Shown here piece after piece: positions 29,187 through 36,932 of a stretch of 64,000 nt of DNA (positions are counted from its first letter, which is position 1; each line of letters begins with the position of its first letter). This DNA is from Chloroflexota bacterium. Its GTDB lineage: Bacteria > Chloroflexota > Anaerolineae > Anaerolineales > Villigracilaceae. The stretch covers positions 2,180,902 through 2,244,901 of the forward strand of contig JABFGC010000002.1 of NCBI GenBank assembly GCA_013112685.1, read 5' to 3'. Under the pieces are notes generated by a model that did no database searches, was not told where the DNA came from, and saw nothing but the letters and a program-made list of their open reading frames with translations. Both the position numbers and the translations under genes were made by a program.

Positions 29187-29994
29187 GTCTTATCTTAACC
29201 ACATGACCCAGCCTGACACCATTGTACCAGACCCATCCAACCCACAAGACTGGGACAGGTACTCCTATTCACGAAACAATCCACTCAAATATATCGACCC
29301 GTCAGGGCATTTTATTTGCTCACAAGATAAGAATAGTGACGATTACTGCCCCAATCATGGCGGAGGCTCTGACAATAATAATGACGGAAATGGAAGCAAT
29401 AACAATGATGGAGGCTTTGGTGACAATAATAACCCATCGACTTTGGGTGATATTGTCAAAAATACTAATACTCCAAAACCTGCATGTGAATATGTATTTT
29501 CAGCTTCAAATTGTCAAACAGTAAGCAAACTATTAGGCATAAGTGTATTGATTCTAGATATGACAGCCCTTGGCATAAGTGTAACGGGAGCAATTCTTGA
29601 ATTGGTTGCAGCTGTTGGCGGTCCGGAGGCACTGGCGTTAGCAATAGGAACATATGCTAAAACGCTCAACCCCATAGAAAATATTATAGGAGGCATTTCT
29701 CTATCAATTAGCGCGGCAAACGACTTTTTCATTACTGGTGAGAGTTATTTAAATTTAGATACGACCTACCAAGGAACTCCTAGCGTTGAATTGGTATTTG
29801 GATCGGATACAAGTGTAAGCTTTGTAGCAAATACAATGGGCGGTCTTGTCCCAGAAGGCGTCATAGATAGTGCAATTAATGGTGGTGCAGTAGCGTACGA
29901 TTCATATCGTTTGGGCGATGGTGATCCATTAATACAAACTCATGTTATTCTTACTGCAAACGGGAATCTGCATTTCAGATTCAATGTTCCTTAA
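29187..29994 (+). pseudogene. Orphan RHS tip cassette T3, 5' end removed at the IS110 element
   Basis: Reading resumes at SYLNHMTQPDTIVPDPSNPQDWDRYSYSRNNPLKYIDPSGH, the last part of the RHS core, directly after the IS110 right end. The tip has a Gly/Asn-rich linker (GGGSDNNNDGNGSNNNDGG), a long hydrophobic region (~LGISVLILDMTALGISV to GGISLSISAANDFF) and a polar C-terminus. I do not recognise the tip. The hydrophobic region and the membrane-protein partner just downstream suggest a membrane-targeted effector. No start codon remains, so it could be expressed only after recombination. Confidence 0.6.
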
Positions 29995-30013
29995 CTGGAC
30001 TCAAGGAGATAGT

Positions 30014-30313
30014 ATGTATTACCTTCATATAGGTGCTTCAGTTATATTTTTTATTGGTTTTATTATATCGCTCGTATATCAGTTCTCATTAAGCATCAAG
30101 GTATCAACAAATCGCTTAAACACATACACTGCTATGAGAAGGTTGTTTGTAGTTTCATTTTGCACATGGATGTCTATGTTTATCCTTGTTCTCGTTTGGA
30201 ATAAAACAACTTGGAGTTTTGAAAAGGTATTAATGGCATTCGTATTATTTTCTCTCATATCCGCTATATTAGCTGGTGTTTCGGCATTTGGTCTTTGGCG
30301 ACGGAAACTTTAA
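30014..30313 (+). CDS. Three-TM membrane protein, probable immunity partner of tip T3
   Basis: A 99-residue protein with three strong transmembrane segments (ASVIFFIGFIISLVYQF, LFVVSFCTWMSMFILVLVW, VLMAFVLFSLISAILAGV) and a basic end WRRKL. AAGGAGA precedes the ATG at 30014. It starts 20 bases after the T3 tip stop. No known family; immunity is inferred from position. Its stop codon overlaps that of the antisense integrase remnant. Confidence 0.55.
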   Translation: MYYLHIGASVIFFIGFIISLVYQFSLSIKVSTNRLNTYTAMRRLFVVSFCTWMSMFILVLVWNKTTWSFEKVLMAFVLFSLISAILAGVSAFGLWRRKL

Positions 30314-30697
30314 TGCGGTGGCGCATGTTCATGGGCTTCGACAGGCTCAGCATGGCAGATCGTCCCAAGTAACAATCTCAATCGCTGAGCAATATCGAGT
30401 CTCTCGGAAAACGTGATTTCGGGTTGAGCGAGTTGCTCGGCAAAGACCAGTAATTGCTCCTGCACCTTAACAACTTCATCCTGCTTTTCTTCCACTTTTA
30501 GAGGAAGGATTTCGAGCCGTTCTTCCACCCTTTGCATGGCTGTGAAATAATCCTCCGCCACCGTCTGGTCGTGGGCGCGGGCGTAGACCATGGTGGAACT
30601 CAACTTCTTGTGCCCCAAAAAGCGCTGAATGGACGTGATCCGGCAGCCCGCATTTAGTAAATGCGTGGCGCAGGTATGTCTCAGCCGATGCGGATAC
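30310..30697 (-). pseudogene. 3' fragment of a tyrosine recombinase, fused to the RHS linker (copy 1)
   Basis: Reading on the minus strand, VYPHRLRHTCATHLLNAG is box II of phage/XerC-type integrases, followed by SIQRFLGHKKLSSTMVYARAHD with the conserved His and the nucleophilic Tyr, and a ~75-residue helical tail. Everything upstream of HRLRH is missing: at 30698 the sequence switches abruptly to the RHS Thr/Pro linker. The same breakpoint is found in a diverged copy at 33028. It cannot be functional alone. Confidence 0.72.
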
Positions 30698-30840
30698 ACC
30701 TTCACCCCAACCGCCACCGTGACCCCAACCAGCACAGTCACAGAGACGCCCGCCGCCTCCCCGACTCCCACCCCGCCGCCCGCGCCCGTCTTTGTCAGCG
30801 CCTCCTTCACCTACGACGGTGATACCCCTTCGGGGCACAG
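30698..30840 (+). repeat. RHS Thr/Pro linker and YD segment repeated upstream of tip T4
   Basis: Copy of the main gene from ACCTTCACCCCAACCG (24190 region): TFTPTATVTPTSTVTET...VFVSASFTYDGD. At 30824-30842 a 19-base hairpin insertion, plus one extra G shortly after, throws the reading out of frame relative to the following core copy. Confidence 0.75.
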
Positions 30841-30842
30841 GT
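30824..30842. repeat. 19-base hairpin micro-insertion in the T4 core copy
   Basis: ACCCCTTCGGGGCACAGGT is present here and at 44317-44335, but absent from the matching point of the main gene (24317) and of T5. CCCC-TT-CGGGG can form a hairpin. A variant with a different stem sits at the same point of T8. Confidence 0.75.
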
Positions 30843-32025
30843 GGGAAAGCGGGTAAAATCGGTCTTGACCACGAACGTTGGTTCAACCACGACCTACTTC
30901 GTCGGCGCTTATTACGAAATGACCGGTTCTTCGATCACAAAATACTATTTTGCAGGAAGTCAGAGAATCGCCATGAGGAAGGATGGTGTTTTGTATTACA
31001 TCCTCGGAGATCATTTGGGTTCCACGAGCATTGTTACGGATGCCTCTGGAAATGTCGTATCGCAGACACGCTACAAAGCCTGGGGCGAGGTGAGGTATTC
31101 ATCCGGTACAAGTCCCACCGATTACACATTTACAGGGCAGAAAAGCTATAGCGACTCGTTTGGTCTTATGTACTACAACGCCCGTTGGTACGACCCTTAT
31201 CTTAACCACATGACCCAGCCTGACAGCATTGTACCAGATCCGTATAATCCGCTGGACTGGAACAGATACTCTTATGCTCGCTACAATCCGCTCCGCTATA
31301 CTGACCCGTCAGGACACGTGCCATGCACCGATGACGGTTACTGCGGCTATCTGAGCGATGTTGCCTATCAAAAACATATTTATTCCAACGCCATCAAAGA
31401 CGTTTACGATTGGAACCTGGAAGGCAATTGGACGCTTGAAGAACTTCAAACCATTTATCAAACGGGGCGGGATATAGAAGCTTATGTAGATGGCTTAACT
31501 GGCGGTAAGGGGCAAGAGTGGATGAATGCGTATTTAGGCGGGACAACTATTACACATTGGTCCAGCAAAGGCGCAATGGCACTCCCAGATTGGCTCGTAG
31601 GTACTAATACAATCTATCTGGGTAGACAAAACTTTGATTCACAAATCTTTGCCCATGAATTAGGGCATATTTGGGATATTAATACATCCTCGTACGGGCC
31701 ATGTGTATGCGGAGTAGTAGGCGGCGTTGCTGATGAACTCAACGCTGTAATTGGTGGCAGTGCTTTTTTCAGAGCTCCTAGTATCAGATGGATGAATGAC
31801 AATAACTCTTCCCCAATCTTCACGATACCCGAAACGGTGACTTATGGTAATGTTACTTTCTACAATTGGTTTTCGGGGAAGCTAGGAACATACGGCAACA
31901 ACAGCACAGCAGACTATTTAGCAGAATCCTTTTCTTGGAATATATATGACCATGACAACGTGCCGGTTCTTGCCAGGGCATGGGTGGACACAATGATCGC
32001 AGTACAGGCGAATGCATTACCATAG
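30841..32025 (+). CDS. Orphan RHS tip cassette T4: RHS core end with HExxH metallopeptidase toxin
   Basis: The open frame begins inside the core (GKRVKSVLTTNVGSTTTYFVGAYYEMTG) after a frameshifting hairpin insertion, and continues through DHLGSTSIVTDASGN and LNHMTQPDSIVPDPYNPLDW to DPSGH. The ~230-residue tip has TDDGYCGYLSDVAYQ, LEGNWTLEELQTIY, the zinc site HELGH at 31654-31668 and YLAESFSWNIY with a candidate third Glu ligand. It belongs to the same tip family as T2, T9 and truncated T10. No ribosome site or signal peptide is present. The lipoprotein partner starts seven bases after the stop. Confidence 0.72.
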   Translation: MGKRVKSVLTTNVGSTTTYFVGAYYEMTGSSITKYYFAGSQRIAMRKDGVLYYILGDHLGSTSIVTDASGNVVSQTRYKAWGEVRYSSGTSPTDYTFTGQKSYSDSFGLMYYNARWYDPYLNHMTQPDSIVPDPYNPLDWNRYSYARYNPLRYTDPSGHVPCTDDGYCGYLSDVAYQKHIYSNAIKDVYDWNLEGNWTLEELQTIYQTGRDIEAYVDGLTGGKGQEWMNAYLGGTTITHWSSKGAMALPDWLVGTNTIYLGRQNFDSQIFAHELGHIWDINTSSYGPCVCGVVGGVADELNAVIGGSAFFRAPSIRWMNDNNSSPIFTIPETVTYGNVTFYNWFSGKLGTYGNNSTADYLAESFSWNIYDHDNVPVLARAWVDTMIAVQANALP

Positions 32026-32032
32026 AGGTCCG

Positions 32033-32683
32033 ATGAATAAGTATATTCTCTTTCTATTAATACCCTTGGCTTCAGCATGTCTAACAACCGCGACCACTAG
32101 AGTTTCAGTTTTAACAATTTCAGAATGTGAATTACCATGCTGGAACGACATTACCCCGGGTGTTACACCTCCGGAAGAAGCAAAACAAATCTTAGAAAAT
32201 ACAGAAGGAATCGGTGCAGCCAATGTCGAATCCTTTTATCAATTAGTGGAGATCCATTTCTCGTTGTTTTTAGAAATGCCTGGTTTGAATCCGAAAATCA
32301 GAGGGGATATTTTTTCGGACGGCACCAAAGTGACAGAATTGTGGCTTGTCGGCAATCTAAATGTAACATTTGATGATATTATTCAAAGGATTGGCGAGCC
32401 CGAGTTTGTTATTTCGATGCCTTTCATTGGAGGGGGAAATACCTTTGTGTCTGTTTATCCTTCAAAGGGAGTCTCATTTCGCATCTCCCCAGAATTGAAA
32501 ATAATTGCCGCGGATACTGAAATCTCAACGTTAACCTTGTTTGCTCCCACAGATTACGATCGACATTTGGAGGGAGGGACCTTTACTCTCGGCAAACTTG
32601 ATGCGTCAGGGACACAAAAAATCATGTATCCCTGGGAAGGATATGGAAACATTGAAGAGTTGTACCCCCCGAGACTTCCGTAA
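32033..32683 (+). CDS. Lipoprotein, candidate immunity partner of metallopeptidase tip T4
   Basis: A 216-residue lipoprotein: MNKYILFLLIPLASAC is a signal peptide with lipobox ASAC. The mature part has CELPCWNDITPGVTPPEEA, then DIIQRIGEPEFV and VYPSKGVSFRIS, the three motifs shared with the lipoproteins after T2 and T9. The start at 32033 is chosen because it gives the signal peptide at once and lies seven bases after the tip stop; a longer frame would overlap the toxin. Immunity is inferred from the repeated pairing. Confidence 0.6.
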   Translation: MNKYILFLLIPLASACLTTATTRVSVLTISECELPCWNDITPGVTPPEEAKQILENTEGIGAANVESFYQLVEIHFSLFLEMPGLNPKIRGDIFSDGTKVTELWLVGNLNVTFDDIIQRIGEPEFVISMPFIGGGNTFVSVYPSKGVSFRISPELKIIAADTEISTLTLFAPTDYDRHLEGGTFTLGKLDASGTQKIMYPWEGYGNIEELYPPRLP

Positions 32684-32702
32684 ATGGCATGTGTTTATTG
32701 AG

Positions 32703-33027
32703 TCAGCCAAACGCCTCGCGCAGTTGAACGAGCAGCAAGGCGCGTTCCTCAAAGCACAGTTCGGGCGGCTCCAGTTTCTCGATAATCTGCGTCACCCGCA
32801 CCTTAACATCCTCCATATCTTCTTCCACTTTCGGCACGATCTCCAGCCTTTGTTCGACTCGTTCCATCGCCGCGAAATAGTCCTCCGCCACACTCTGGTC
32901 GTGCGCCTTGGCACAGACCATCGTGCTGGAAAGTTCCTTGTGACCCAGAAAGCGCTGAATGGACGTGACCCGGCAGCCCGCATTCAGTAACTGCGTGGCG
33001 CAGGTGTGCCTGAGCCGATGCGGATAC
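32703..33027 (-). pseudogene. 3' fragment of a tyrosine recombinase, fused to the RHS linker (copy 2)
   Basis: Similar to the fragment at 30310 but clearly diverged: VYPHRLRHTCATQLLNAGCRVTSIQRFLGHKELSS, then a helical tail ending QLREAFG. The residue at the catalytic tyrosine position is Cys (TMVCAKAHD against TMVYARAHD in copy 1), so even the remaining catalytic part is dead. It breaks into the RHS linker at exactly the same base context, GATGCGGATAC before ACCTTCACCCC. Confidence 0.72.
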
Positions 33028-33282
33028 ACCTTCACCCCAACCGCCACCGTGACCCCAACCAGCACAGTCACAGAAACGCCCACCGCCTCCCCGACTCCCA
33101 CCCCGCCGCCCGCGCCCGTCTTTGTCAGCGCCTCCTTCACCTACGATGGCGATGGGAAACGGGTAAAATCGGTCTTGACCACGAACGTTGGTTCAACCAC
33201 GACCTACTTCGTCGGCGCTTATTACGAAATGACCGGTTCTTCGATCACAAAATACTATTTTGCAGGAAGTTAGAGAATCGCC
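33028..33282 (+). repeat. RHS linker and core repeated upstream of tip T5
   Basis: Reads TFTPTATVTPTSTVTET...FTYDGDGKRVKSV...SSITKYYFAGS in frame without the hairpin insertion, then stops at TAG (33271-33273), where other copies have CAG. A single C-to-T change therefore separates this stretch from the open tip frame. Confidence 0.75.
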
Positions 33283-34293
33283 ATGAGGAAGGATGGTGTT
33301 TTGTATTACATCCTCGGAGATCATTTGGGTTCCACGAGCATTGTTACGGATGCCTCTGGAAATGTCGTCTCGCAGACACGCTACAAAGCCTGGGGCGAGG
33401 TGAGGTATTCATCCGGTACAAGTCCCACCGATTACACATTTACAGGGCAGAAAAGCTATACCGACTCGTTTGATCTTATGTACTACAACGCCCGCTGGTA
33501 TGATCCTTATCTTAACCACATGACCCAACCTGACAGCATTGTACCAGACCCGTACAATTCGCAAGACTACGACCGCTACGCCTACGCCCGAAATAATCCC
33601 TTGCGATACAATGATCCGACAGGGCATGTCACTTGCGAAGGGACCAATTGGGATGATGGACCTCAGTGCGTTAAGAAGAATCCTAAGGCTTATAATCGCA
33701 ATGACCCTAAAAATTACACTCATTTTGTACATTATCGAACTATCGTAATTTGCGGTTGGGGGACGGGAGGAAATTGCGGTAATGGCAGCCCAGTAACTGG
33801 CTATAATAACGAAGTGCCAATGAATCCTTATCCAGCAGACGCATACTTTTTTACAGAAAATCCTGAAGTAATGTCTGGACACACAAAAGAAGATGTTCTA
33901 AACCAAGTTTCTGATTACATTAAGGAGCAACAAACTCAAGACAATACGCTTAGATTTATCCTAATTGGGCACAGCGCTGGCGCTGATGCAGCAATCTTAA
34001 TAGCAGATAAATTGGGTAGAAATGCGGTCTCAAGAACAGTTTTGCTTGATCCTACACTATCTGCCACACTTAATGGGCAGATCGTTGACTTGCAAACACA
34101 GGCAGATAGTGTCGCCAACGACATACCCACCTTGCTCGTAGACTCAAAGGAACCTGGCGTCGGATATAAATTAATTTCAGGCGCAAGTTATCAAGAATAC
34201 GGCAATGGATCGGGAAACGTTCACAATCAAATGGCAGTTGATGAGCATCTGGCGCTTCAAGTTGTTTTTCCGTTCCTATCGCCATTGCCTTAG
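33283..34293 (+). CDS. Orphan RHS tip cassette T5: RHS core end with alpha/beta-hydrolase (lipase-like) toxin
   Basis: The core end runs MRKDGVLYYILGDHLG...LNHMTQPDSIVPDPYNSQDYDRYAYARNNPLRYNDPTGH. The tip then shows LRFILIGHSAGADAAILIADKLG, a serine-hydrolase nucleophile elbow (GHSAG at 33967-33981), TVLLDPTLSATL with a possible catalytic Asp and NVHNQMAVDEHLA with candidate His. This pattern suggests a lipase or esterase acting on lipids or cell-wall esters. About 100 residues before the elbow are Asn/Gly-rich and unrecognised. Upstream core is joined through one nonsense mutation. A lipoprotein gene follows 13 bases later. Confidence 0.7.
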   Translation: MRKDGVLYYILGDHLGSTSIVTDASGNVVSQTRYKAWGEVRYSSGTSPTDYTFTGQKSYTDSFDLMYYNARWYDPYLNHMTQPDSIVPDPYNSQDYDRYAYARNNPLRYNDPTGHVTCEGTNWDDGPQCVKKNPKAYNRNDPKNYTHFVHYRTIVICGWGTGGNCGNGSPVTGYNNEVPMNPYPADAYFFTENPEVMSGHTKEDVLNQVSDYIKEQQTQDNTLRFILIGHSAGADAAILIADKLGRNAVSRTVLLDPTLSATLNGQIVDLQTQADSVANDIPTLLVDSKEPGVGYKLISGASYQEYGNGSGNVHNQMAVDEHLALQVVFPFLSPLP

Positions 34294-34306
34294 AAAGGAG
34301 ACTCAA

Positions 34307-35617
34307 ATGAAAAAGATACTATACTTCTTTTGCGTCATGCTCATGACAGCCCAAGTACTCTTAGGTTGCGTAAAAAACAATCCAAGCGAATCTTCAACGC
34401 CTATCGTTGAAACGAAAGTCAATACTTCAGGTGAAGTGCAAATCGCGACAACAGATATTGTTCCATCACTAACGCCACCAGTCCCTGTTGTATTAGCACC
34501 AACAAATATTCCATATATCCCTGGCTGTATTCCTCCTATGTTCAATTTAGCCTATCCAGCTCAAAATGCACAAACAGAGAATATAGGAGAAAAAAAAGAA
34601 ATCCTGCCTCCCCCGCCATGGGTTTATGTAACCACTCTACCCGACACAGGTCCCGTCGATACAATTATGCCGCTTTCAGAGAATGAAATATGGCTCACTC
34701 TATTCGGGTCTAATAAAATTTATCGGTATTCGGTTGAAAAAGACGAATGGAACTTTCTCTCAGGAAGCAATAATTCAGACATCATCCCCACTTCTTTACT
34801 ATACTCAGACAAAGGATTGTGGGGTTTGGGAAATTCAAACATTAACAATAAAAGCGGGGTATGGTTAAGTTTATATAACGAAAAGTCGGATGGTTTTAAA
34901 GAGGTAGCAAGCCAAGATAAATTCTTCGGTAATGAAAATTACCGTCCTACAAGTTTTCCATCTCCAGATATTGCATTGGACAGAACAGGGGTCTTTTGGG
35001 TAATTTTAACTAACGAGCATGAAGAGGCATTGTTTAGTTTTGATCCTAAAACACTTAACGCAGAAAAGCGATATATTGCCAAACCAAATGCCGGGCTTTC
35101 TTTGCCAGTAGTTGCCCCTAATGGGGTCATTTGGTTCATTGAAAGATTTGCAAACGAAATAATATCATACGATCCCGCATCCAAGGAGGCTCATACTTTT
35201 ATCGAAGCAACTTCTTTTGACGCTCCGCTATCTAAAGATTCGTTAGGAAAACAAAACTTAACAGACATATCTTTTTTATATTTTGACAGACTAAATAATC
35301 TTTGGGTTGGCGATCTGGGATGGGTAGATTTTTCAACCGAAAACCCGATTTGGTATCGCCTCATTCGATCTCCAATATTTATTGATCAAGCGCCTGAATT
35401 GGGTGGACAGTATTATTGGGGTAATCCCTCTTTGATGTACCAAAGTTCCGATGGCACATATTGGTTTCGAGCGAACCATGGCACTGCTTCATTAAACCCC
35501 GTAAATGGAAATTGGTGCTTGTTTACAAATAGCAGCAGTCCGGTTGTTGAAGACGATCAACATAATTTGTGGATGGTTTCGTTTGGCAAGTTGTACAAAC
35601 TGCCACTCGCACCATAA
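34307..35617 (+). CDS. Beta-propeller-like lipoprotein, candidate immunity partner of hydrolase tip T5
   Basis: A 436-residue lipoprotein with signal peptide and lipobox (MKKILYFFCVMLMTAQVLLGC), a Ser/Thr/Pro spacer to ~90, and repeated strands such as NEIWLTLFGSNKIYRYSVEKDEW, TGVFWVILTNEHEEALFSFDP, NGVIWFIERFANEIISYDP, NNLWVGDLGWVDFS, GTYWFRANHG and HNLWMVSFGKLYKLP. The recurring W-F/V at ~45-residue intervals fits a beta-propeller of the two-component-sensor/Vgb type. AAGGAG precedes the ATG. Its place right after T5 suggests immunity; the fold could bind and block the toxin outside the membrane. Confidence 0.6.
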   Translation: MKKILYFFCVMLMTAQVLLGCVKNNPSESSTPIVETKVNTSGEVQIATTDIVPSLTPPVPVVLAPTNIPYIPGCIPPMFNLAYPAQNAQTENIGEKKEILPPPPWVYVTTLPDTGPVDTIMPLSENEIWLTLFGSNKIYRYSVEKDEWNFLSGSNNSDIIPTSLLYSDKGLWGLGNSNINNKSGVWLSLYNEKSDGFKEVASQDKFFGNENYRPTSFPSPDIALDRTGVFWVILTNEHEEALFSFDPKTLNAEKRYIAKPNAGLSLPVVAPNGVIWFIERFANEIISYDPASKEAHTFIEATSFDAPLSKDSLGKQNLTDISFLYFDRLNNLWVGDLGWVDFSTENPIWYRLIRSPIFIDQAPELGGQYYWGNPSLMYQSSDGTYWFRANHGTASLNPVNGNWCLFTNSSSPVVEDDQHNLWMVSFGKLYKLPLAP

Positions 35618-35758
35618 GTAAACTATATTGATAAGTACAATTTCCACCCTTTTCCCCTAACACCATTTCAGGCTTGCCCCCAATCCCCAGCTACTCCTCA
35701 TGACAAAGTTCCGGTAGCGCCGAAGCAATACAACATCCAGGAGAAGCCCCCTCAGATC
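35618..35758. other. Short spacer before the T6 remnant
   Basis: About 140 bases. Nothing recognised; it contains no RHS-core sequence, so the whole body of T6 was lost. Confidence 0.4.
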
Positions 35759-35877
35759 AATGGGTCGATATGTTTGCCAACTATGTCGCTGGAAATATTG
35801 ATTTGGCAAGTGACGAGGGCAGAGCAATGAATGGATTTGTTGAAGGAGCGCTTCGTCCTTATATTGGGGTCCCGTAA
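35759..35877 (+). pseudogene. T6: 3' remnant of a T2-like metallopeptidase tip
   Basis: Encodes WVDMFANYVAGNIDLASDEGRAMN...RPYIGVP and stop, the last ~39 residues of tip T2, including the EHWADMF-like motif (W-V-D-M-F here). The rest of the toxin is absent. The linked lipoprotein is still intact, giving an orphan immunity gene. Confidence 0.8.
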
Positions 35878-35907
35878 TAAGCCAATTTTATATCTGGAGA
35901 TATTCCA

Positions 35908-36759
35908 ATGATACGCAATCTTCACTTGTATAGTTTGTTGATACTTGCCATAAGTCTTTCCAATTGCACGCCCGATAATCCTACAACACCGACAAATCTG
36001 GAAAGCCCTTCACCCATACCCGTCAGCCCGACATTTACAGCAACTCCCACTGAGACGGTAACGCCAACCCTGCCTGCCACATTTACACCTTTAGAAGTAA
36101 ATGAAAGAATTAGAGCTTATTTGCAAAACACCGTAGAGTATTGCCTTGCTCCTTGTTTTTGGGGGATTACGCCAGAACAAACAACGCTTGACGAGGCAAC
36201 CAACATTTTTGTCTCTCTTGGGCTTCAACCCGAACACACCCTCACACAAAATAATCAGGAGTTCTATGATACGGATTACCACATAGAAAAAGGGTTTGAA
36301 ATTAGCATCATCCTTACTGTTCAAGATGGCATCATAAAGTCGCTTGATGCAGGAATAAACGTTCCCGCCGAGGTTTCTATTCCAAGAAAATGGGCTGCCT
36401 ACTCGCCAGAAACTTTAATAACTCAATATGGTGTTCCCTCAAAGGTGGATTTTTTTCTTGGGCGTGTCACCCCTACGCCGACTCATTCGATGGTTTTGTA
36501 TTTTGAAAATTCCGAATTAATAGTTGCATATATTGGTAGCGACCTCCTAAATAATAGCAATCCACAACTTGAAATATGTCCAACAACGAACCAAGTCGGA
36601 CATATCCAAATTTGGTTAGGAAAAAATCCACGACATCCCCCTAAACAAGGTGTTCCTCTAGAAGAAGCGTCAAATCTGACAGTGGAGGAGTTTTCCAAAT
36701 TGATGCTCGGAGACCCTAGTAAGGCATGTTTCAATTTGAAGGAAGAAGCATTTCCATAA
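35908..36759 (+). CDS. Orphan lipoprotein, near-identical copy of the T2 immunity candidate
   Basis: A 283-residue lipoprotein, identical to the one at 26823-27674 over the first ~245 residues (few base changes) and then only ~75% identical over the last ~35 (EEASNLTVEEFSKLMLGDPSKACFNLKEEAFP). The same sharp change from diverged to identical is seen upstream near 35789. This is what a gene-conversion tract of ~860 bases would leave. Motifs are as in the T2 partner. With its toxin reduced to a stub, it would protect against T2-type toxin from others. Confidence 0.65.
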   Translation: MIRNLHLYSLLILAISLSNCTPDNPTTPTNLESPSPIPVSPTFTATPTETVTPTLPATFTPLEVNERIRAYLQNTVEYCLAPCFWGITPEQTTLDEATNIFVSLGLQPEHTLTQNNQEFYDTDYHIEKGFEISIILTVQDGIIKSLDAGINVPAEVSIPRKWAAYSPETLITQYGVPSKVDFFLGRVTPTPTHSMVLYFENSELIVAYIGSDLLNNSNPQLEICPTTNQVGHIQIWLGKNPRHPPKQGVPLEEASNLTVEEFSKLMLGDPSKACFNLKEEAFP

Positions 36760-36814
36760 TGGACTAACCGAAAAGATGAACCAAACCAAAAATCCAGTTC
36801 GTCCTCATTTGTAT

Positions 36815-36932
36815 AACCACGACCTACTTCGTTGGCGCTCACTACGAAGTTGTAGAGACGAACACAGGTACACAGGTAAACAAGTATTATTTTGCTGGCG
36901 CACAGAGAATCGCCATCCCGCAAGGGGACGAT
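36815..36932 (+). repeat. RHS core start of cassette T7
   Basis: Truncated core copy starting at TTYFVGAHYEVVETNTG... and reading in frame to IAIPQGDDVRKDG. At 36917-36934 an 18-base insertion (hairpin CCC-GCAA-GGG within CATC...GATG) adds six codons relative to the main gene; T8 has the same one at 39200-39217. Confidence 0.7.
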
